Source: Bryobacteraceae bacterium
GTDB lineage: Bacteria > Acidobacteriota > Terriglobia > Bryobacterales > Bryobacteraceae
DNA: 5,020 nucleotides
Assembly (NCBI GenBank): GCA_025350445.1
Contig: JANXXV010000274.1
Span: 1-5,020 of the forward strand
Direction: 5' to 3'
Below the pieces are notes generated by a model. That model was not told the origin of the DNA. It worked only from the letters and a program-made list of their open reading frames with translations, and did not search any database. Below are positions 1 through 5,020 of this stretch, piece after piece (within the stretch, counting starts at the first letter, position 1; every line of letters begins with the position of its first letter). A program made the translations under genes and the position numbers.

Positions 1-13
1 GAGTTGAAAGCAT
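1..13 (-). CDS. Possible start of a minus-strand gene, cut by the window edge
   Basis: A minus-strand ATG at 13-11 follows a perfect AGGAGG Shine-Dalgarno sequence (complement of 18-23) with a 4-nt spacer, and reads M-L-S-T before the window ends. The next minus-strand gene upstream, the aldo/keto reductase, stops 121 bp away, so this could be the following gene of the same unit. Only four codons are visible, so no product can be named. The spacer is slightly short and a chance AGGAGG is possible. The competing reading is the tail of a plus-strand ORF ending in TGA at 40-42. Confidence 0.25.
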
Positions 14-134
14 CAACCCTCCTGGATGTAGAAGCATTTTGAATGTATCACATGTACAACGGGGGCTTGTTATCATCGCCCCGCAATGATGTAGAGCAAG
101 TTGCAGGCTACACCAAGTTTCAGACAAGTTTCAG
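14..134. other. Intergenic region downstream of the aldo/keto reductase
   Basis: No convincing gene is seen here. The region holds the AGGAGG of the possible left-edge gene (18-23), an imperfect inverted repeat TGTA-N7-TACA at 44-58, a weak GGGGC/GCCCC pairing (62-66 with 78-82, 11-nt loop) without a following T-run, and a tandem repeat at its right end. I found no clear terminator for the reductase and no good sigma70 promoter facing left. Read-through into the left-edge gene is therefore possible but not shown. Confidence 0.5.
114..134. repeat. Tandem repeat CAAGTTTCAG x2, 11-bp period
   Basis: CAAGTTTCAG occurs at 114-123 and again at 125-134, separated by a single A, giving an 11-bp period. 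The second copy directly abuts the complement of the reductase stop codon (135-137). It may be a small slippage duplication in the 3' untranslated region. An 11-bp spacing would put both copies on the same helix face, but nothing else suggests a binding site. Confidence 0.6.
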
Positions 135-1070
135 CTAAGCTTTTTTCTTCCAGTATTCCATCGTCGAACCGGTGTACACTCCCTGCCCCACAACCGCTCG
201 CTTGCGAATATCCGCCAGTTCTTCGGAAGTCATCGGCTTGAACGATTGCAGAGTACGGACATTATCTTCCATCTGGCCCTGCGTTCCGGCACCGCAGATG
301 GCAACATGAATCGGGAGGCTCAGCGTATAACGCAAGCATTCGCTTGGGCTGAGGGCGCGAAGCAGAAACGCCTTGCAGAACACCTTGATCGCCTGGATTC
401 CGATTCCCATTTCAACCGCCACCGGCAGCGGGGTTTTCTCGAAACTCAGATAGGCGTGATCCGCTGCGTGGAGCGGCATTAGAACTGTATCCCACTTGGG
501 ATACGCTTTCAGAAGTTGTGCGTGAACCTCGGGGTCGAAATGGCCCGTGAAACCGATGAAGCGGCATTTGCCCTCTTTTTTGGCTGCTTCGAATGCTTCC
601 ATCGCGCCGCCGGGGCTGAGTATGCGGTCGATTTCATCCTTCGTCGTGACCGAATGCATCTGCCACAGATCCAGGTGGTCGGTCTTCAGTTGCTTCAGGG
701 AAAGATGCAGTTCGGCCTGTGCTTCCTTCGCCGTGCGCTTCAGGCTTTTGGTTGTCAGAAAGACATTCTTTCGCACCCCAGACAGTCCAATTCCATACGC
801 TTCCTCCGACTTCCCATCCCAATAGCTATGAGCGCAATCGAAGTAGTTGACCCCCATGTCGTAAACCCGGCGCACATGGGCAGCCGCGGAGGAAATATCC
901 GGAAACAGATCCATACGCGCACCACCTTGCGCGATCCGCGTGACTTTTACGCCGGTTTTCCCGAAGTCCGTCATTGGAACGTCCCCAGTCTTCACTTTCG
1001 CGGGTTTCGCGTATGCTCCCGTGATCCCTACACCGGCGAACGCGCCGCCGACAAATGATCTTCGTTTCAT
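135..1070 (-). CDS. Tat-exported aldo/keto reductase
   Basis: This 311-residue protein belongs to the aldo/keto reductase family, NAD(P)H-dependent (beta/alpha)8-barrel enzymes that reduce aldehydes or ketones, or work in reverse. All four expected catalytic residues are present: D78 and Y83 (FDCAHSY), K108 (TTKS) and H139 (MHS). The barrel core starts near residue 31 (MTDFGKTGVKVTRIAQGG). GFTGH at 173-177 and GAGTQGQMEDN at 260-270 fit the family's C-terminal strand and cofactor-binding regions. The N-terminus is a Tat-type signal: R3-R4 in RRSFVGG, a weakly hydrophobic stretch to about residue 19, and a likely cleavage site after AYA (19-21). There is no C-terminal CxxCxxC iron-sulfur motif as in some relatives. 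The ATG at 1070 is chosen because AGGAG lies 5 nt upstream; a GTG at 1103 in the same frame has no ribosome site. It lies 79 bp behind the receptor gene on the same strand, so co-transcription is likely. The substrate is unknown. Confidence 0.93.
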   Translation of the reverse strand: MKRRSFVGGAFAGVGITGAYAKPAKVKTGDVPMTDFGKTGVKVTRIAQGGARMDLFPDISSAAAHVRRVYDMGVNYFDCAHSYWDGKSEEAYGIGLSGVRKNVFLTTKSLKRTAKEAQAELHLSLKQLKTDHLDLWQMHSVTTKDEIDRILSPGGAMEAFEAAKKEGKCRFIGFTGHFDPEVHAQLLKAYPKWDTVLMPLHAADHAYLSFEKTPLPVAVEMGIGIQAIKVFCKAFLLRALSPSECLRYTLSLPIHVAICGAGTQGQMEDNVRTLQSFKPMTSEELADIRKRAVVGQGVYTGSTMEYWKKKA

Positions 1071-1075
1071 GTCAA

Positions 1076-1080
1076 CTCCT
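1076..1080 (-). promoter_or_regulatory. Ribosome binding site of the aldo/keto reductase
   Basis: On the minus strand the sequence AAAGGAGTTGAC precedes the ATG at 1070, with AGGAG 5 nt before it. This fixes the start at the Tat signal peptide and not at the longer GTG start at 1103. Confidence 0.85.
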
Positions 1081-1117
1081 TTTGAAAGTTCGCTACTCGC
1101 CACACTCGCTGCTATGC

Positions 1118-1140
1118 CAGGAAAGTGCCGTCTTGTCCTG
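1118..1140 (-). other. Small hairpin between receptor and reductase genes
   Basis: CAGGAAAG (1118-1125) can pair with CTT-g-TCCTG (1132-1140) as an 8-bp stem with one bulged base and a 6-nt loop. It starts about 10 nt after the receptor stop codon. In the minus direction it is not followed by a T-run, so it does not look like an intrinsic terminator. It could be an mRNA-processing or 3'-end-protecting element, or chance. The rest of the 79-bp gap (1071-1149) holds the reductase ribosome site and no evident promoter. Confidence 0.3.
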
Positions 1141-1149
1141 CGCTTCTCA

Positions 1150-4100
1150 TCAAAACAGCAATTTCAAGCCAAGCTGAATGATACGCGGATCGGCCGCGGA
1201 GCTGATCACGCCAAACGTCGCGGTACCGAATCCGGTGCCCGGCGTGCCAAAGTTCGGATGATTGAAGCCGTTGAAAAACTCGCCGCGAAGCTGCGTCGTA
1301 AACCGCTCCCCAATCTTTGTATTCTTGGTGAAAGAAAAGTCGAAGTTGACCACACCCGGCGAGCGTACATCGGGCAACGTTCGCGACGTATTTCCAAATG
1401 TGAAGGCCGCGGGTTGTGAGAAGACGGATGTATCGAAAAAGCGGTTCAGGCGCTCTTCCACAGGTCCTTCCAGCCTCGCGCTCTTTCCCGAGTTATTCGG
1501 CCGCGACCCGCCTCCGAACGAATTCGTCTGGTTTACCGCAGTCGTCAAGCCCAGAACGAACCCCGACTGAATTGTCGTGATACTATTCACCTGCCAGCCG
1601 CCCGCCAAAAGCGAAACCAACCGCGTCGAATTGCCCAGAAATGTTTTGCCGCGGCCGAAAGGAAGCTCCCAATTGGCGCTCAGTACCAGGCGCCGGGATT
1701 GGTCGAATCCCACCAGCGACCGGTCCGCGCGCCGGTCGTAGTTGTTCTGGAAACCAGGATCGGAAACAACCGCGTTCGCAACTGGACCTCCGATCTGTTT
1801 CGCCCCCGTGAACGCTCCCAGGAACGTGAATCCATAGCTAAAGCGGTGCTCCAACTTGATCTGCACGGAATGATAGATCGTCGAAACGTCACGCACGTTC
1901 CGCGCCAATACGTTGTCGAATTGGGGATAAGGCCGCAGCAGTTGTCCCCGTGCCACCTTCGGCTGGCTCAATGGCCCCACGGTGACGTAAGGAGCAAACG
2001 GATTTAAAACCTGTTCGAGCAACGCCGGCCCTAGAGCGAGATATTGGCCAGGCAGTTGGTTAAATTGTTCGTTCACGGGAAGGCTTGTGCCCTTGTTGCC
2101 GGAATACGCGACGTCGATGAGGAAGTTCGCAGGCAGTTCGCGCTGTATGTCGAAGTTCCACTCTTGAGCATACGCACTCGGATCGTTACGCCGTACGGTG
2201 GTGAGGCTTTGACCAAGTTGCGTTTGCAGCCCATTCACGCCGCCCGCACCGCGAACCACACCTCTTGGGAACGGATTGCTGAGGCGGTCAGCGGGAGTAA
2301 TGCCGCCGTCCAGCGAGCTAAGGAACGTAGTGGTTGCCACGAAGCCTTCCGCACCATTCGCGGGCCCGGCTCCGTCTCCGGTATTCGGCAGGAAGAACAG
2401 ACCGTAGCCCCCGCGCACCGCCGTCCTGGAGTTCACAGCATAAGCGAATCCAAACCGCGGACCCCAATTATTCCAGTTGGTCAATTTCTGACGCCGCGGG
2501 TTGTCACCCACCCCGGTGAACTGCAGCCCGCCCCGCAGGTCCGGGATACCCACTTTCGGCCCGATCGGATTCGTCACTGTTGGATCGAACCAGCTCAAGC
2601 GGTTGTAGCGTTCGTTGCGCCCCGTCTCCACTTCGTAGCGCACGCCGAGATTAAATGTCAGCTTCGACGTCGCCTTATAGTCGTCTTGCAAATATCCGCC
2701 GAAATACCTGTAGCTCACCGAAATGGGCGGCACGATATCGATGTCGCCCGATGACGGCAGTCCGAGAAGCAGCGACGCGATGCTATGACCGGAAGTTGAA
2801 TTGGTGCGCAGAGGATCGGAACTTGTGAAGCGCGTGTCGAAGAAGAACTCGCCTTGCTCGATGACCGGCTCCAGTTCATTCAGCAGGATCTGCCGGAAGT
2901 CACCGCCGACCTTCAACGTATGATGCGTCAGCACTTTTGTCACGCTACTCTGGAACGTATGTGTAAGATCGCCGCGGCGGATATTATCGGTCCCGCGCTG
3001 CTGGATGCCGCGGAAACCGGTTGGCATAAACGAGGGCAACGCCCGCACGCCCACCTGCGCGTTATACTCTTGCGGAAATCCAAGTGTGGTTAAGTCGAGG
3101 CCCAGCAGCGGGGGATCTCGCGCCACCCACTGCCGGATGAATCCGTAGCGAAAGTTTAACAAGAGAGACGGCGAGAGCGTCCGTGTGTCATCTAGTGCAA
3201 AGTTACGCGCGTTGACGTTGATAGGCAAACCGCTTCCGCCCGGGTTAACCCACCCCGCGCCGTTCCCGAAGAAGTCGAATCCTCCACGCGTAATATTGCT
3301 AAAGGAGAACCGGCCGAAGATTCTGTGATTGTCATTGATGGCGTGATCGAGGCGCACTGAGTACTGGTCCTGGGTGTTCGGCGTGCTGCCCGCGCCTGTC
3401 CAATTGTTGACTGCCGCGGCTCCGGTTCCGGCCGAGTTCGGCGTTGGCCAGAACGTACGGACTTTCGCCCCAACCGCGTCGAAGCGGCCCGTAGGGATTG
3501 TGTTACCAGGAAACGGATCGCGGAGAAAATTGCCGGGACGTTGTGGATCGGATCGTGTTGTGAGCGGATCGTAAATTCCGATCAGTTGGCCGGCTCCGTT
3601 CAAGGTTTTACTGAAATCGCCCTGCAACTGCGCCGGTGTGGGAATTGTGTACGTTTGAGACAGCGCGCGGCGGTCGCGCAGCCCCTCGTAGGAAGCGAAC
3701 CAGAAAGTGCGGTTGTGACCGTCGTAGAGCTTTGGCAACAGCAGAGGCCCGCCCGCGGTCCCGCCGAATTGGTTGAGGGCATTGTGTGCCTTATCCCTGC
3801 CGGCCCGATTATTGAACCAATTGTTCGCGTCGAACACACTGTTCCGGACAAACTCGTACAGGCTACCGTGCAATTGGTTGGTGCCGGACTTATACACCAG
3901 ATTGATGACGCCGCCGCCCGTTCGTCCAAACTCGGCAGTGAAGTTACCGCTTTGCACTTTGAACTCCTGAATCGCATCCACCGAGGGTGTAAAACCGGGA
4001 GCATTCGTGGTCGCCGTGTTTACCGGAATCCCGTCGATCAGCGTTTCGTTAGTAAGCGGCTGGCTGCCGTTCATCGAAAAGTATCCACTGGCGTAGGCAT

Positions 4101-4629
4101 TGGCGCGTGCTGGAAGATTGCCAAACTCACCCAACGGCTGGGCTCCGGTCGTCAGCGTGATCAGCGCGAACGTATTCCGCCCGGCCAGCGGAAACTCGAC
4201 GATTTTGCGATTGTCTACCACTTGGCCCAAAGACGACGTCGTTGGTTGCAGTAACGGCGTTTCAGATGTGACCTGCACCGATTCGGAGGTTTCGCCGACC
4301 TCGAGAGCAATTGCCAGCACGATGGATTGCTGCACTTCCACATCAAGACGCGGGCGGACGGAAAGCTTGAAACCGTCGCGGGACGTCTCGAGCCGGTACT
4401 GTCCCGGCGGCACCAGGGCAAAGACGAAACTGCCATCTTCCTTGCTTTCTTGGGTCCGTTGTTCATTGGTTCCGGCATTGGTGATCGAGAGTCTTGCGCC
4501 GGGGATAACCGCGCCGCTAATGTCTTTCACCGTGCCGGAGACGGTACCCGTGAAACTCTGCCCAGCGAGCGGCATGCAAATTGCGAGCAGCGAAATCAGT
4601 AGTCTGTTTTTCGAGCAAAAGCCTTTCAT
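1150..4629 (-). CDS. TonB-dependent receptor with carboxypeptidase-regulatory-like domain
   Basis: This complete 1159-residue outer-membrane protein belongs to the large Oar/SusC-like receptors common in Acidobacteria. Such receptors import substrates too large or scarce for porins, powered by TonB/ExbBD. In order: signal peptide (1-23; charged start, LLISLLAICMPLAG, cleavage before Q24); a CarboxypepD_reg-like/CnaB-type beta sandwich at about 26-110 (GTVSGTVKDISGAVIPGARL, then DGSFVFALVPPGQYRLE); a plug at about 118-247 with LIDGIPVN (197-204), VDAIQEFKVQSGNFTAEFGR and GGGVINLVYKSGTN; then a beta barrel to the end. Recognisable barrel stretches are NRTFWFASYEGLR (306-318), YLQDDYKA (646-653) and NWGPRFGFAY (721-730). 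The chain ends LGLKLLF, with the terminal aromatic typical of Bam-assembled barrels. No frameshift is seen. The ATG at 4629 is chosen for its GGAGG 5 nt upstream; a longer version from TTG 4704 would put 25 non-signal residues first. No SusD partner is in view. The substrate cannot be read from sequence; the divergent sulfatase hints at sulfated compounds. Confidence 0.94.
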   Translation of the reverse strand: MKGFCSKNRLLISLLAICMPLAGQSFTGTVSGTVKDISGAVIPGARLSITNAGTNEQRTQESKEDGSFVFALVPPGQYRLETSRDGFKLSVRPRLDVEVQQSIVLAIALEVGETSESVQVTSETPLLQPTTSSLGQVVDNRKIVEFPLAGRNTFALITLTTGAQPLGEFGNLPARANAYASGYFSMNGSQPLTNETLIDGIPVNTATTNAPGFTPSVDAIQEFKVQSGNFTAEFGRTGGGVINLVYKSGTNQLHGSLYEFVRNSVFDANNWFNNRAGRDKAHNALNQFGGTAGGPLLLPKLYDGHNRTFWFASYEGLRDRRALSQTYTIPTPAQLQGDFSKTLNGAGQLIGIYDPLTTRSDPQRPGNFLRDPFPGNTIPTGRFDAVGAKVRTFWPTPNSAGTGAAAVNNWTGAGSTPNTQDQYSVRLDHAINDNHRIFGRFSFSNITRGGFDFFGNGAGWVNPGGSGLPINVNARNFALDDTRTLSPSLLLNFRYGFIRQWVARDPPLLGLDLTTLGFPQEYNAQVGVRALPSFMPTGFRGIQQRGTDNIRRGDLTHTFQSSVTKVLTHHTLKVGGDFRQILLNELEPVIEQGEFFFDTRFTSSDPLRTNSTSGHSIASLLLGLPSSGDIDIVPPISVSYRYFGGYLQDDYKATSKLTFNLGVRYEVETGRNERYNRLSWFDPTVTNPIGPKVGIPDLRGGLQFTGVGDNPRRQKLTNWNNWGPRFGFAYAVNSRTAVRGGYGLFFLPNTGDGAGPANGAEGFVATTTFLSSLDGGITPADRLSNPFPRGVVRGAGGVNGLQTQLGQSLTTVRRNDPSAYAQEWNFDIQRELPANFLIDVAYSGNKGTSLPVNEQFNQLPGQYLALGPALLEQVLNPFAPYVTVGPLSQPKVARGQLLRPYPQFDNVLARNVRDVSTIYHSVQIKLEHRFSYGFTFLGAFTGAKQIGGPVANAVVSDPGFQNNYDRRADRSLVGFDQSRRLVLSANWELPFGRGKTFLGNSTRLVSLLAGGWQVNSITTIQSGFVLGLTTAVNQTNSFGGGSRPNNSGKSARLEGPVEERLNRFFDTSVFSQPAAFTFGNTSRTLPDVRSPGVVNFDFSFTKNTKIGERFTTQLRGEFFNGFNHPNFGTPGTGFGTATFGVISSAADPRIIQLGLKLLF

Positions 4630-4634
4630 TCGAA

Positions 4635-4639
4635 CCTCC
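4635..4639 (-). promoter_or_regulatory. Ribosome binding site of the TonB-dependent receptor
   Basis: The minus strand reads TGGAGGTTCGA and then the ATG at 4629, putting GGAGG 5 nt before the start. This selects ATG 4629 over the in-frame ATG at 4641, which itself overlaps this site, and over the TTG/ATG pair near 4704-4701. The chosen start places the signal peptide at residue 1. Confidence 0.85.
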
Positions 4640-4747
4640 ATGGACCTACTTCCACTCGGCGGGAAACACCTGTGGCGCCAATAAACGCTTTGGTTCACCA
4701 TCAATTACTTAGGCAAGCTATCGAAGCGATGCAAAGGGGCCTCGGTC

Positions 4748-4761
4748 TACATGCGTATGTA
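4748..4761. promoter_or_regulatory. Near-palindrome TACAT-GCGT-ATGTA, candidate operator
   Basis: The arms TACAT and ATGTA are perfect reverse complements around GCGT, giving 12 of 14 symmetric positions. The centre lies about 44 bp upstream of the start site inferred for the rightward sulfatase promoter candidate, a usual place for an activator, and about 43 bp inside the receptor transcript. No regulator gene is visible to match it, so the operator role is inferred from symmetry and place only. Confidence 0.3.
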
Positions 4762-4764
4762 ACA

Positions 4765-4792
4765 ATCACGAGGTGGTAAATCTTTTGATAAT
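4765..4792 (+). promoter_or_regulatory. Weak candidate promoter for the sulfatase gene
   Basis: GATAAT at 4787-4792 matches the sigma70 -10 consensus at five of six positions. With a 16-bp spacer the -35 would be ATCACG (4765-4770), a poor match (3 of 6), so an activator might be needed. Transcription would begin near 4799, leaving about 54 nt to the ATG at 4853. An alternative uses TTGATA (4785-4790) as -35 and TATCCA (4809-4814) as -10 with 18 bp between; that -10 is weak and overlaps the -10 of the leftward promoter. Confidence 0.25.
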
Positions 4793-4804
4793 TACGATGA
4801 AGAA

Positions 4805-4833
4805 ATGCTATCCAAAGCTGGAGCGGATGTCAA
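4805..4833 (-). promoter_or_regulatory. Sigma70-type promoter of the TonB-dependent receptor
   Basis: On the minus strand, a perfect -35 TTGACA (complement of 4828-4833) is followed by 17 bp and the -10 TAGCAT (complement of 4805-4810), which matches TATAAT at four of six positions including TA at the front and AT at the end. Transcription would start near 4798, giving a receptor leader of about 170 nt. The -35 lies only about 20 bp from the ATG of the divergent sulfatase gene, so this promoter sits within that gene's leader region. It probably also serves the downstream reductase. Confidence 0.6.
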
Positions 4834-4852
4834 TAATCCGAATCGTCCCACA

Positions 4853-5020
4853 ATGACGAGGCGAGGATTCCTAGGCGGGACGGCGGCGCTTTTCACGAAC
4901 AAAGCCAACGCGGCGGCAAAGCCGAACTTCGTGTTCATCCTGACTGACGATCAGGGCTGGTTCGATCTGGGCGTGAACGGCAATCCGCACATCGAAACGC
5001 CGCACATCGACAGGCTCGCC
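4853..5020 (+). CDS. Tat-exported sulfatase, N-terminal fragment (runs off the window)
   Basis: The 56 visible residues match the start of type I sulfatases (alkaline phosphatase superfamily), which hydrolyse sulfate esters. The N-terminus is a textbook Tat motif, T-R-R-G-F-L (2-7), with a short hydrophobic stretch to about residue 14 and likely cleavage in the ANAA segment (18-21). The mature part opens with [15 protein letters not shown]32-D33 are the paired aspartates that bind the active-site divalent metal, usually calcium, in the family. ETPHIDRLA (48-56) matches the conserved 'TPNIDRLA' region. The catalytic C/S-x-P-S-R motif lies beyond the window, so the formylglycine type and substrate cannot be judged. 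ATG 4853 is chosen because it puts the twin arginines at residues 3-4. It has no Shine-Dalgarno; ATG 4805 in the same frame would add 16 residues and also has only a weak site. The gene is divergent from the receptor gene. A related phosphodiesterase or phosphonate hydrolase is less likely. Confidence 0.88.
   Translation, partial: MTRRGFLGGTAALFTNKANAAAKPNFVFILTDDQGWFDLGVNGNPHIETPHIDRLA

Larger units (their letters stand above)
4630..4852. other. Divergent intergenic control region, receptor and sulfatase
   Basis: These 223 bp separate the leftward receptor gene from the rightward sulfatase gene and look richer in A+T than the flanking genes. They contain the receptor's ribosome site (4635-4639), a near-consensus leftward promoter (4805-4833), a weaker rightward promoter candidate (4765-4792), a near-palindrome (4748-4761), a small hairpin (4717-4732: ATCG/CGAT around a 3-nt loop, extended by two pairs past a bulge) and the 8-bp palindromes TGGCGCCA (4673-4680) and TCCATGGA (4637-4644). 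If the leftward promoter is used, the receptor mRNA has a leader of about 170 nt. I recognise no known riboswitch in it. Confidence 0.7.

Noticed and set aside
1..42. Tail of a plus-strand gene ending at TGA 40-42 (reads ...STLLDVEAF)
   Set aside because: Thirteen codons open by chance is common and the peptide is not recognisable. The opposite strand has a better start signal, but neither can be settled here.
62..82. GGGGC/GCCCC hairpin as a terminator for the reductase
   Set aside because: It has only five base pairs, an 11-nt loop and no T-run on either strand.
516..1058. Plus-strand open frame (180 codons) opposite the aldo/keto reductase
   Set aside because: The minus strand encodes an intact reductase with all four catalytic residues. 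The plus-strand translation has low-complexity Arg/Phe-rich sequence and no recognisable domain.
2044..2754. Long plus-strand open frame (236 codons) opposite the receptor gene
   Set aside because: It is antisense to conserved plug and barrel coding sequence, its translation resembles no family I know, and its start has no ribosome site. It is a shadow of a high-GC gene.
3541..4254. Long plus-strand open frame (237 codons) opposite the receptor N-terminal half
   Set aside because: It is another antisense shadow; the minus strand carries clear plug-domain motifs throughout this stretch.
4570..4629. Lipoprotein reading of the receptor signal peptide (C18 in LLAIC)
   Set aside because: The residue before the cysteine is Ile, not Gly, Ala or Ser. 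A standard signal-peptidase site before Q24 fits better for an outer-membrane barrel.
4630..4704. Longer receptor N-terminus from TTG 4704
   Set aside because: The 25 extra residues would precede an obvious signal peptide, and the GGAGG site lies directly before ATG 4629.

Overview
The window looks like chromosomal DNA from an acidobacterium, most likely of the Solibacter/Bryobacter type. This rests on three things: a very long TonB-dependent receptor with an N-terminal carboxypeptidase-regulatory-like domain, which that phylum carries in large numbers; Tat-exported enzymes with 'RRxF(L/V)GG' signal peptides; and a fairly high-GC, densely coding layout. The assignment is inferred from protein style, not from a marker gene.

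Layout, left to right. Positions 1-13 may hold the first codons of a minus-strand gene that runs off the left edge (ATG behind AGGAGG). Positions 14-134 are non-coding as far as I can see and include a tandem 11-bp repeat abutting the next stop codon. Positions 135-1070 (minus) encode a Tat-exported aldo/keto reductase with an intact catalytic tetrad. A 79-bp gap with a small hairpin and no visible terminator separates it from 1150-4629 (minus), a complete 1159-residue TonB-dependent outer-membrane receptor that fills most of the window. Positions 4630-4852 are a divergent intergenic region with a near-consensus sigma70-type promoter for the receptor, a weaker candidate promoter for the rightward gene, and a near-palindrome that could be an operator. 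Positions 4853-5020 (plus) encode the first 56 residues of a Tat-exported sulfatase, cut by the window end.

Working model (inference): the receptor brings a large or scarce substrate across the outer membrane, while the sulfatase and the reductase act outside the cytoplasm on sulfated or carbonyl-containing compounds. Receptor and reductase are probably co-transcribed, and the sulfatase is transcribed from the same control region in the opposite direction. No SusD-like protein, TonB/ExbB, regulator, glycoside hydrolase, mobile element, RNA gene or CRISPR array is visible. I see a plausible small nutrient-acquisition locus, not a clearly new system.
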